A stretch of DNA of 7,041 bases from Caulobacteraceae bacterium. Its GTDB lineage: Bacteria; Pseudomonadota; Alphaproteobacteria; Caulobacterales; Caulobacteraceae. The stretch covers positions 1-7,041 of the forward strand of contig JADZBR010000014.1 in NCBI GenBank assembly GCA_020852035.1, in the 5' to 3' direction. Made by a program: the position numbers and the translations under genes. How positions within the stretch are numbered: the first letter of the stretch is position 1; the number at the start of each line of letters is the position of its first letter. Under the pieces are notes generated by a model. It was not told the DNA's origin, searched no databases, and worked only from the letters and a program-made list of their open reading frames with translations. Below are positions 1 to 4,867 of the stretch, piece by piece.

Positions 1-284
1 CGCAGGGTGCGGATGCGGTCGCGCCGGCCGGTGAGGATCTTGTGCGGATAGGCCTGGTGGCCGACGTCCCAGATCAGGATGTCCCGGGGCGTCTCGTAGA
101 CGTGGTGGATCGCCACCGTCAGCTCGACAACGCCGAGCCCGGCGCCCAGGTGCCCGCCGGTGACCGACACCGCATCAATGGTCTCGGCCCGCAGTTCCTC
201 GGCGAGCTGTTTCAGCTCGGCTACCGAGAGCCCGCGCGTGTCGGCGGGCGAGGCGATCTTGTCGAGCAGGGGGGTGACGGGCAT
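1..284 (-). CDS. dxs: 1-deoxy-D-xylulose-5-phosphate synthase, N-terminal part (3' end outside window)
   Basis: DXS condenses pyruvate and glyceraldehyde-3-phosphate, with thiamine diphosphate, to 1-deoxy-D-xylulose 5-phosphate, the entry step of the MEP isoprenoid pathway in the cytosol. Only the first 94 codons are visible, because the gene runs off the left edge. The translation begins MPVTPLLDKIASPAD and carries the family's N-terminal signature: GGHLGAGLG (residues about 43-51), followed by VELTVAIHHVYETPRD and then IWDVGHQAYPHKILTGRR. The His of GGH and the HQAYPHK block are hallmark DXS active-site and cofactor-binding segments. The ATG at 284-282 gives the normal family N-terminus; no strong Shine-Dalgarno stands before it. 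It starts 26 bases after the ispA stop, so it is probably the third gene of an xseB-ispA-dxs operon, an order known from other alphaproteobacteria. Identification is secure; completeness cannot be judged. Confidence 0.96.
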   Translation of the reverse strand, partial: MPVTPLLDKIASPADTRGLSVAELKQLAEELRAETIDAVSVTGGHLGAGLGVVELTVAIHHVYETPRDILIWDVGHQAYPHKILTGRRDRIRTL

Positions 285-310
285 GGGCGTTCTAACAACT
301 CAAAGACGCT

Positions 311-1198
311 TTAGTGACGCCGCTCTAGCACGAAATCGACGCTGTCTCGCAGCGGATCGGCTCTGGGGCCGAACGGATCGAGGTGCGCCTTGGTCTGCGC
401 CTTCAGGTGCGCCAGGCGCTCGCGCGCGGCCTCGACGCCCAGCAGGGTGACGAAGTTGGTCTTGCCCTTGGCCAGGTCCTTGCCGCCGGTCGCCTTGCCC
501 ATCAAGCCTGCGTCGCCCTCGGCGTCGAGCAGGTCGTCGACGATCTGGTAGGCGAGGCCCAGGTCGTGGGCGAAGGCCATCAGCGCGTGCCGCTCCGGTT
601 CCTGGGCATGGGCCATGACCAGGGGAATCTCGAAGGCGTGGGCGATCAGCGCGCCGGTCTTCAGGCGCAGCATCCGCGCCATCGCGCCAAGGTCGTCGGC
701 GACGCCGATCAGGTCGATGGCCTGGCCGCCGCACATGCCATTCGCGCCGGCCGCGCGGGCGAGGCGGCGGATCAGCTCCAGGCGGACGTTGGCGTCCGGA
801 TGGGTCCGTGGATCGGCGAGAATCTCGAAGGCGGCGGCCTGCAGGGCGTCGCCGGCGACGATGGCGGTGGCTTCGTCATAGGCGATGTGCGTGGCCGGCT
901 GGCCGTGACGCACATCGTCGTCGTCCATCGCCGGCAGGTCGTCGTGGATCAGGCTGTAGACGTGGATGCACTCCAGGGCGCAGGCGGCCCGCAGCACCTG
1001 CGCCTCGTCGAGCCCGAACATCCGCGCGGTCTCCAGCGCCAGGAAGGGGCGCAGCCGCTTGCCCCCGCCCAGGGCGGCGTAGCGCATCGCCTCGGTCAGC
1101 CGCGCTTCAGGTCCCTCGGCCTGCGGCAGCAGTTCGCCGAGGGTCGCCCGGACCCGCTCGGCCGCCTCGCGCACGCGTGCGGCGACTTCGCCGCTCAT
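311..1198 (-). CDS. ispA: Farnesyl diphosphate synthase (geranyltranstransferase)
   Basis: This 295-residue class I trans-prenyltransferase adds isopentenyl diphosphate to DMAPP and GPP to make C15 farnesyl diphosphate, precursor of quinone side chains, undecaprenyl carrier and hopanoids. Visible motifs are GGGKRLRP (44-51, IPP binding), the first aspartate-rich motif DDLPAMDDDD (86-95, the two-residue-longer bacterial form), KTG (180-182), and the second aspartate-rich motif DDLLDAEGD (221-229). Both Mg-binding motifs are intact. An aromatic residue (Tyr81) lies five positions before the first motif, as in FPP-producing enzymes, so a C15 product is favoured over a longer chain; this is inference from family knowledge. 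The length is normal. The ATG shares one base with the xseB stop (TGATG), so translation is probably coupled, and dxs follows directly. A geranylgeranyl synthase is the main alternative but is less likely. Confidence 0.94.
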   Translation of the reverse strand: MSGEVAARVREAAERVRATLGELLPQAEGPEARLTEAMRYAALGGGKRLRPFLALETARMFGLDEAQVLRAACALECIHVYSLIHDDLPAMDDDDVRHGQPATHIAYDEATAIVAGDALQAAAFEILADPRTHPDANVRLELIRRLARAAGANGMCGGQAIDLIGVADDLGAMARMLRLKTGALIAHAFEIPLVMAHAQEPERHALMAFAHDLGLAYQIVDDLLDAEGDAGLMGKATGGKDLAKGKTNFVTLLGVEAARERLAHLKAQTKAHLDPFGPRADPLRDSVDFVLERRH

Positions 1199-1440
1199 CA
1201 GTTGAACTCGGCCGGTTCGACGCCGGGGCCCTGCGGACCCTGGGTGATGCGCTCGACCTGCAGGCGCGCGGCGTCCAGCTTGGCCTCGCAGTGCGCCTTC
1301 AGGGCCGCGCCGCGCTTGTAGATCTCGATCGAGCGCTCCAGCGGCGCCTGGCCGGATTCCAGCTCGGCGACGATCTTCTCCAGCTCGGCCAGGGCCTGCT
1401 CGAAGGAGAGGGCGGCGATGTCGGCGGGGGCGTCGGTCAT
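1198..1440 (-). CDS. xseB: Exodeoxyribonuclease VII small subunit
   Basis: This 80-residue protein is the small subunit of exonuclease VII, which with XseA degrades single-stranded DNA to oligonucleotides in the cytoplasm. The family core is clear: SFEQALAELEKIVAELESG (residues about 12-30), PLERSIEIYKRGAALKAHCEAKL (33-55), then a helix ending in VERI. This is the usual two-helix hairpin; the helices bundle several XseB copies on XseA. The C-terminal tail after residue 65 (GPQGPGVEPAEFN) is low-complexity and non-helical, common in the family. The length is typical. It is the first gene of the xseB-ispA-dxs cluster and its stop overlaps the ispA start by one base. The large-subunit gene xseA is not in the window. 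No good Shine-Dalgarno precedes the ATG at 1440. Confidence 0.93.
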   Translation of the reverse strand: MTDAPADIAALSFEQALAELEKIVAELESGQAPLERSIEIYKRGAALKAHCEAKLDAARLQVERITQGPQGPGVEPAEFN

Positions 1441-1461
1441 GGCGGCGGCAGACTAGTGAGC

Positions 1462-1493
1462 GCGGCGGGCGCGGGCAATGCGGCGGGCGCGGG
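1462..1493. repeat. Two direct copies of a 14-bp GC-rich unit
   Basis: GCGGCGGGCGCGGG occurs at 1462-1475 and again at 1480-1493, separated by CAAT, giving an 18-bp period. It lies in the leader between the divergent xseB and kinase genes, upstream of the xseB start. It may simply be a local duplication in GC-rich DNA; no function can be assigned. Confidence 0.6.
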
Positions 1494-1515
1494 AATCCGC
1501 CGTCGCCAGCCGCGG

Positions 1516-1546
1516 CCTTTTCTGAGTTTGGACTTTACTGTATAGC
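1516..1546. promoter_or_regulatory. AT-rich patch in the divergent xseB/kinase gap, possible promoter
   Basis: In the 160-bp gap between the divergent xseB and P-loop kinase genes this is the only AT-rich stretch. On the plus strand TATAGC (1541-1546) could be a -10 element, but the hexamer 17 bp upstream (TTTTCT) is a poor -35. On the minus strand GCTATACA resembles the Caulobacter housekeeping -10 (GCTANAWC) with mismatches and no good -35. A promoter for one or both directions is plausible here from position, not proven by motif. Confidence 0.25.
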
Positions 1547-1587
1547 CCTCAACCCCTCGGAAACAGCGCGCCGGATCGGCGCCGCGC

Positions 1588-1593
1588 AGGAGG
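1588..1593 (+). promoter_or_regulatory. Strong Shine-Dalgarno for the GTG-started kinase gene
   Basis: AGGAGG ends 7 bases before the GTG at 1601. This is one of the best ribosome binding sites in the window, and it fixes the non-ATG start of the P-loop kinase gene, whose N-terminus (MKRISIVGCSGGGKST) then begins right at the first beta strand of the fold. Confidence 0.8.
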
Positions 1594-1600
1594 CGGCAGG

Positions 1601-2113
1601 GTGAAACGCATCTCGATCGTCGGCTGCTCGGGCGGCGGCAAGTCGACGCTGGCGAAGAAACTGGGCGAGAAGCTCGGCCTGCCGGTGATCCACATCGACC
1701 AGCTCTACTGGCTCCCCGGCTGGGTGGAGCGCGACCCGGGGGACGTGCGGCGGCTGGTGGCGGAAGCCTGCGCCGGCGAGGGCTGGGTGATCGACGGCAA
1801 CAACTCGCGCACATTCGACCTGCGGATGCCGCGCACCGACGCCCTGGTCTGGGTCGAACAGCCGCGCTGGCTTTGCCTCGCGCGCGCCCTGCGGCGGGTG
1901 GCGACGGGCCTGGGCCGCTCGCGGCCGGACATGGCCGAGGGCTGCCCCGAGCGCTTCGACCTCGAATTCCTGAAATACATCTGGAACTTCGACCGGGTGA
2001 CCGCCCCGCGCATGGCGGCGATGATCGCCGCCTTCGGGCCGCACCTGGAGGTGATCCGCCTGCGCTCGAACCGCGAGATCGACGCCTTCCTCGAACGCGC
2101 CGATGGCGTTTGA
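1601..2113 (+). CDS. P-loop NTPase, FlaR/adenylate-kinase-like small kinase
   Basis: The 170-residue protein opens with a Walker A loop, GCSGGGKST (residues 8-16), straight after the first beta strand. HIDQLYWLPGW (31-41) follows, a signature of the small kinase-like P-loop proteins often annotated as 'DNA topology modulation protein FlaR' or adenylate kinase-like. GWVIDGNNSRTFDLR (61-75) matches the substrate-side strand and loop of nucleoside and small-molecule kinases, and TDALVWVEQPRW (79-90) carries the next core strand. Arg-rich helices (93-108) could form the lid. The fold suggests phosphoryl transfer to a small substrate in the cytoplasm, but the substrate is unknown and the FlaR name should not be taken as function. 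The start is GTG with a strong AGGAGG. The gene overlaps the following APH-fold kinase by 11 bases, so the two are probably co-translated. The fold is well supported; the role is not. Confidence 0.82.
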   Translation: MKRISIVGCSGGGKSTLAKKLGEKLGLPVIHIDQLYWLPGWVERDPGDVRRLVAEACAGEGWVIDGNNSRTFDLRMPRTDALVWVEQPRWLCLARALRRVATGLGRSRPDMAEGCPERFDLEFLKYIWNFDRVTAPRMAAMIAAFGPHLEVIRLRSNREIDAFLERADGV

Positions 2114-2996
2114 ACGCCTGCCCATCGACGTCGCCCTGGTCGAACGGCTGGTGGCGGCGCAGTTCCCCGCATGGGCGCACCTGCCTGTTCGCCAGGTGAC
2201 GCCGGGCGGCAACGACAATCGCACCTTCCGTCTCGGCGAGGACCTGCTCGTTCGGCTGCCGAGCCACAGGGCCTACGCCGCCGGCGTCGAGAAGGAGCAA
2301 CGCTGGCTGCCGGCGCTGGCGGCGCAACTGCCGCTGCCGATTCCCGCTCCGGTCGGCCTGGGCGCGCCGACGGCGGACTATCCCTGCCTCTGGTCGATCT
2401 ATCGCTGGCTGTCCGGCGAGGTCGCCGCCGCACAGCCGCCGGACGACCTTGTGCGGTTCGCGGAGGACCTGGCCGGGTTCCTGGTCGCCCTGCAGGCCAT
2501 CGACGCAGAGGGTGGGCCCGAGGCCGGGTGGCACAGCTTCCACAGGGGCGGCGCGCTGGCGGTCTATGACGCTCAGACCCGGGAGGCGATCGCCGCGCTG
2601 GGTGGGTCGATCGACGGCGCGACGGCGACGGCGGCCTGGGAGACGGCGCTGGCCTCGGCCTGGGCGCGGCCGCCCGTCTGGGCGCATGGCGACGTGGCGG
2701 TCAACAACCTGCTGGTCGAGGCCGGCCGGCTCAGCGCGGTGATCGACTTCGGCGCCAGCGCGGTCGGCGACCTGGTGATCGCCTGGACCCTGTTCGAGGG
2801 CGAAAGCCGCGCCGCCTTCCGCGCCGGCCTGCCGCTCGACGACGCGACCTGGGCGCGCGGCCGGGGCTGGGCGCTCTGGAAGGCGCTGATCACCCTGGCC
2901 ACCCCCGAGGGGTTCGACCCGCCCGGCCAGCGGGCCTCGGCCGAAGTGCTGGCGGTGGTGCTGGCGGAACATCGCGGCCAGGTTCGCCGCAGCTGA
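2103..2996 (+). CDS. Aminoglycoside phosphotransferase (APH)-fold kinase, probable short deletion in a conserved motif
   Basis: This 297-residue protein has the APH/choline-kinase fold, with a protein-kinase-like N-lobe (LVRLPSHRAYAAGVEKEQRWLPAL split across about 49-72) and a C-lobe active site. The catalytic loop is HGDVAVNN (195-202, catalytic Asp197, metal-binding Asn202) and the metal-binding IDFG follows (214-217, Asp215). Such proteins transfer phosphate from ATP or GTP to a hydroxyl on a small molecule; resistance to aminoglycosides is only one of many roles and is not shown here. Relatives usually read GDPACDLxxAW after the IDFG strand, whereas this protein reads GDLVIAW (222-228). 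Four residues including an Asp appear to be missing, without a frameshift. The ATG at 2103 lies inside the end of the upstream kinase gene. The rest of the length is normal for the family. Catalytic residues are intact, so activity is possible. Confidence 0.85.
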   Translation: MAFERLPIDVALVERLVAAQFPAWAHLPVRQVTPGGNDNRTFRLGEDLLVRLPSHRAYAAGVEKEQRWLPALAAQLPLPIPAPVGLGAPTADYPCLWSIYRWLSGEVAAAQPPDDLVRFAEDLAGFLVALQAIDAEGGPEAGWHSFHRGGALAVYDAQTREAIAALGGSIDGATATAAWETALASAWARPPVWAHGDVAVNNLLVEAGRLSAVIDFGASAVGDLVIAWTLFEGESRAAFRAGLPLDDATWARGRGWALWKALITLATPEGFDPPGQRASAEVLAVVLAEHRGQVRRS

Positions 2997-3005
2997 CAAT
3001 TTAGT

Positions 3006-3034
3006 TTTCCAAATGGAATAGTTTCCATTATAGT
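3006..3034 (+). promoter_or_regulatory. Candidate promoter for the ArsR-SRPBCC pair, probably leaderless
   Basis: TTTCCA (3006-3011, four of six matches to TTGACA) is followed after exactly 17 bp by TATAGT (3029-3034, five of six matches to TATAAT). A start about seven bases downstream of the -10 falls at or next to the A of the ATG at 3042. No Shine-Dalgarno exists before that ATG, so a leaderless mRNA is the natural reading. Leaderless transcripts are well known in Caulobacter. The placement is inferred from motif spacing only. Confidence 0.55.
3012..3029. promoter_or_regulatory. Dyad in the ArsR promoter spacer
   Basis: AATGGAA (3012-3018) and TTCCATT (3023-3029) form a perfect seven-base inverted repeat around TAGT. 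The left arm also pairs with TTCCA at 3007-3011, giving a second, overlapping dyad with a two-base centre. The dyad fills the spacer between the proposed -35 and -10, a standard place for a repressor operator. Confidence 0.55.
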
Positions 3035-3053
3035 TCTCTATATGGAGAACTAT
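3030..3053. promoter_or_regulatory. 24-bp near-perfect palindrome over the arsR-family start codon, candidate operator
   Basis: ATAGTTCTC (3030-3038) and GAGAACTAT (3045-3053) are perfect nine-base inverted arms; the six-base centre TATATG is itself symmetric except for its outermost pair. The ATG start at 3042 sits at the axis. It covers the proposed -10 and the transcription start. Since the left arm lies upstream of the likely start point, this would act as DNA, not as an RNA hairpin. Autorepression by the ArsR-family protein encoded here is the simplest reading. Confidence 0.65.
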
Positions 3054-3392
3054 CAGTCGTCCCTGGATGCGGCCTTCCACGCGCTCGCCGACCCCACTCG
3101 GCGCGCGGTCCTAAGCCGGCTCAGCCGCGGACCCGCGCCGGTCACGGAATTGGCGGCGCCTTTCGCCATGGGGCTGCCGTCGTTCCTGAAGCATCTGCGG
3201 GTGCTCGAATCCGATGGACTGATCCGGTCCGAGAAGGTGGGCCGCGTGCGCACCTGCCGGCTCAACGCCGAGCGACTCACCGCCGCCGAGTCCTGGTTCT
3301 CCGAACAGCGCGCCCTCTGGCAGGCCCGGACGGACCGCCTGGCGGACTATGTCGAAACCCAGATGCCCCGGAGCGAAGACGATGCCGGCTGA
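3042..3392 (+). CDS. ArsR-family winged-helix transcriptional regulator
   Basis: This 116-residue protein is a winged-helix regulator. LADPTRRAVLSRLSRGP (16-31) is the usual first-helix block. The helix-turn-helix spans about 34-57, including LPSFLKHLRVLES, and the wing is RSEKVGRVRTCRL (62-73). Only one cysteine (Cys72) is present and the metal-binding CxC motif of ArsR/SmtB sensors is absent, so it is unlikely to sense metal. It resembles the subgroup encoded next to SRPBCC/AHSA1 proteins, and such a gene follows here with an 11-base overlap. Known members of the family bind palindromic operators as dimers and usually repress their own operon; the dyads just upstream fit that. The ATG at 3042 has no Shine-Dalgarno and may be the first base of the mRNA. 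The ligand is unknown. Confidence 0.9.
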   Translation: MENYQSSLDAAFHALADPTRRAVLSRLSRGPAPVTELAAPFAMGLPSFLKHLRVLESDGLIRSEKVGRVRTCRLNAERLTAAESWFSEQRALWQARTDRLADYVETQMPRSEDDAG

Positions 3393-3861
3393 AGACTGCG
3401 ACCTCATCATCACCCGCACGATCAAGGCCCCGCCAGCGCTCGTCTGGACGGCCTGGAGCACGCCCGAGCACCTCGCCAGGTGGTGGATCCCCGCGCCGAT
3501 CGAATGCCAGGTGGTCAAGCTCGACCTGCGCCCCGGCGGCGGGTTCGAGACCCGGATGCGCGAAGGCGAGGGCGAATTCCAGCCGCATGTCGAGGGCTGC
3601 TTCCTCGAAGTCGTCCCGCAAAGCCGCCTGGCGTTCACCACCACCCTGACCGAAGGCTGGCGGCCGGCAGAGCCCTGGCTGGCGATGACCGCGATCATGA
3701 CCTTCGAGGCGGAAGGGCGCGGCACGCGCTACACCGCCCGCGCCCTGCACAGGAGCCCGGCGGATGCACGCAACCACGAGGAGATGGGATTCCATGACGG
3801 TTGGGGCACGGTGATCGGGCAACTCGCCGCCCTTGTCGAACCGCTGGCGAGCCCGGCCTAG
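3382..3861 (+). CDS. SRPBCC / AHSA1-like domain protein
   Basis: This is a single-domain protein of the SRPBCC helix-grip fold (Pfam AHSA1-type), 159 residues from the chosen start. It shows the N-terminal strand LIITRTIKAPPALVWTAW (9-26), then EHLARWWIP (29-37), the D-x-RPGGGFETRM block (48-59), the strand around FLEVVPQSRLAFT (74-86), and a C-terminal helix after HDGWGTVIGQLAALV (138-152). The fold encloses a hydrophobic ligand pocket; the ligand is not known. I prefer the ATG at 3382 to the one at 3349, because GGAG at 3370-3373 lies eight bases before it and the upstream 11 residues add nothing conserved. The start overlaps the end of the ArsR-family gene (ATG through TGA, 11 bases), indicating coupled expression and probable control by that regulator. 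Its stop meets the arfB stop at the palindrome CTAG. Confidence 0.87.
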   Translation: MPAEDCDLIITRTIKAPPALVWTAWSTPEHLARWWIPAPIECQVVKLDLRPGGGFETRMREGEGEFQPHVEGCFLEVVPQSRLAFTTTLTEGWRPAEPWLAMTAIMTFEAEGRGTRYTARALHRSPADARNHEEMGFHDGWGTVIGQLAALVEPLASPA

Positions 3862-4286
3862 TCGTCGAGCCGCGGCCTTCCGCGCGCCGCCTTGACGCCG
3901 GAACGCCCCTTCTTGGCTTCCAGCCGCCGCTCCTTGGAGGCTTTGGTCGGCCTGGTCGGCCGCCGCGTCTTGGGCCGCACGGCCGCGGCGCGGATCAGTT
4001 CGAACAGGCGCCCGACGACCTCCTGCCGGTTCAGCTCCTGCGAACGCCGGCCCTGGGCGAACAGCACCAGCACCCCCTCCCCCGTCATCCGCGACCCGCC
4101 CAGCGCCGCCAGCCGCGCCTTCACGTCCTCGGCCAGCGAGGGCGAGCCCGCCACGTCGAAGCGCAGCTCCACCGCCGTCGAGGTCTTGTTCACGTGCTGG
4201 CCGCCCGGCCCGCTGGCACGCGCGGCGCGGAAGACCAGCTCGTCCTCGTCGAGCGAAATCTGCGGGCTGACGGCGATGCGCGGCAT
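3858..4286 (-). CDS. arfB: Alternative ribosome-rescue factor, peptidyl-tRNA hydrolase ArfB (YaeJ)
   Basis: ArfB enters the A site of ribosomes stalled on mRNAs lacking a stop codon and hydrolyses the peptidyl-tRNA. The 142-residue length matches E. coli YaeJ (about 140). The release-factor catalytic core appears as FRAARASGPGGQHVNKTST (19-37), with GGQ at 28-30. The C-terminal tail from about residue 105 is strongly basic (KTRRPTRPTKASKERRLEAKK and onward), as in YaeJ, where it reads the empty mRNA channel; this separates it from full-length RF1/RF2, whose codon-recognition domain is absent. The ATG at 4286 shares one base with the stop of the upstream Lrp-family gene (TGATG), so translation is probably coupled. 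It is convergent with the SRPBCC gene and the stops share CTAG, leaving no space for a terminator between them. Confidence 0.93.
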   Translation of the reverse strand: MPRIAVSPQISLDEDELVFRAARASGPGGQHVNKTSTAVELRFDVAGSPSLAEDVKARLAALGGSRMTGEGVLVLFAQGRRSQELNRQEVVGRLFELIRAAAVRPKTRRPTRPTKASKERRLEAKKGRSGVKAARGRPRLDD

Positions 4287-4759
4287 CAGCCCACCGGCGT
4301 CCCACGGTAGGGCTTGGCGTCCTTCATCAGGATGTGGGAGGCGATCTTGTCGACCCCCAGCTCGTCGCGCAGCAGCCGGTCGGCCAGGTCGCCCCAACTG
4401 CGGATGTCCGGCGTCACCGCCTTGATCAGGTAGTCGAAGGGTCCGGAAACCTGCGAAGCCTCGACCACCTCGGGGATGTCCGCCAACTCGGCCTCGAACA
4501 CCGCCAGGTCGGCCGGCCGGTGGCTCTTCAGGGTCACCTCGCCGAACACCGTCACCGCCGGCCGGATGCGCTCCACCGCCAGCCGCGCGTGGTAGCCGAG
4601 GATCAGCCCCGCCGCCTCCAGCCGCCGCACTCGCGTCAGACAGGCGCTGGGCGACAGGCCCACGTGGTCGGCGAGCGCCTGGTTGGTGATCCGCGCGTCG
4701 GCCTGCAGCTGGCCGAGAATCCTCAGGTCGATGCGGTCCAGCGCAGCTCCTGCTTTCAT
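4286..4759 (-). CDS. Lrp/AsnC-family transcriptional regulator
   Basis: This 157-residue Lrp/AsnC protein begins with the family's LDRIDLRILGQLQADARIT (7-25), followed by the helix-turn-helix QALADHVGLSPSACLTRVRRLE (27-48). The RAM effector domain spans about 68-150, including AVTVFGEV (68-75) and GPFDYLIKAV (106-115). These proteins form dimers to octamers and respond to amino acids. I start it at the ATG at 4759, not the in-frame ATG at 4789, because a strong GGGGAGGGG lies just upstream of the former, and the extra ten residues (MPQNLRWGGA) fall within a dyad and are not conserved in type. It is divergent from astA, so arginine-responsive control of astAD is the obvious hypothesis. The three boxes in the shared gap also suggest autoregulation. 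arfB follows with a one-base overlap. Confidence 0.91.
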   Translation of the reverse strand: MKAGAALDRIDLRILGQLQADARITNQALADHVGLSPSACLTRVRRLEAAGLILGYHARLAVERIRPAVTVFGEVTLKSHRPADLAVFEAELADIPEVVEASQVSGPFDYLIKAVTPDIRSWGDLADRLLRDELGVDKIASHILMKDAKPYRGTPVG

Positions 4760-4771
4760 CGCCCCTCCCCA

Positions 4772-4866
4772 CCGCAGGTTCTGCGGCACGCCTGCGTCAC
4801 TTCAACCGCACCTTCTGCGTAAACGCCAGCATTCTATTCAACGAACTCAACCTGTGGAATCTGCGG
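4772..4866. promoter_or_regulatory. Three related 15-bp boxes between the lrp-family gene and astA, candidate Lrp operators
   Basis: The boxes are CCGCAGGTTCTGCGG (4772-4786), CCGCACCTTCTGCGT (4806-4820) and CTGTGGAATCTGCGG (4852-4866). All share the right half CTGCG, and the left half is an inverted copy, perfect in box 1 and degenerate in the others. A further CTGCG half-site lies at 4792-4796. Centre spacings are 34 and 46 bp. Lrp-family proteins are known to bind several 15-bp imperfect dyads near their own genes. Box 3 ends one base before the astA ATG. The binding protein is inferred from position. Confidence 0.55.
4831..4836 (-). promoter_or_regulatory. Possible -10 element for the lrp-arfB transcript
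   Basis: Read on the minus strand this is TAGAAT, five of six matches to the consensus -10, in the only AT-rich part of the divergent gap. No convincing -35 stands at 16-18 bp. If used, transcription would start near 4824 and run through boxes 1 and 2 before the 4759 start codon, a layout suited to autorepression. Confidence 0.25.
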
Positions 4867-4867
4867 T

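Noticed and set aside
383..1321. Open frame of 312 codons on the plus strand opposite ispA and xseB.
   Set aside because: It runs across two clearly identified genes on the other strand and has no family motifs.
2103..2996. Aminoglycoside resistance gene.
   Set aside because: Only the fold is shown. There is no mobile element, no close resemblance to a known resistance enzyme that I can recognise, and the gene sits in ordinary chromosomal context.
1437..3080. Long open frame of 547 codons on the minus strand opposite the two kinases and the ArsR control region.
   Set aside because: Arg/Pro/Gly-rich composition with no recognisable domain, lying opposite well-supported genes. Such frames are typical antisense shadows in very GC-rich DNA.
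3349..3381. Upstream ATG giving the SRPBCC protein 11 extra residues.
   Set aside because: The residues MSKPRCPGAKT lie deep in the ArsR-family coding region, no good Shine-Dalgarno precedes them, and the ATG at 3382 has GGAG at proper distance.
3042..3392. Metal-sensing role for the ArsR-family protein.
   Set aside because: It has a single cysteine and no CxC motif; the neighbour is an SRPBCC protein, not a metal pump or reductase.
4772..4786. CCGCAG-GTT-CTGCGG as an intrinsic terminator.
   Set aside because: No T-run follows on either strand, and it lies between divergent genes where no transcript needs to end; an operator is more likely.
4760..4789. Upstream ATG giving the Lrp-family protein ten extra residues.
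   Set aside because: The extension is not of family type, overlaps the box 1 dyad, and the ATG at 4759 has a strong purine-rich ribosome site.
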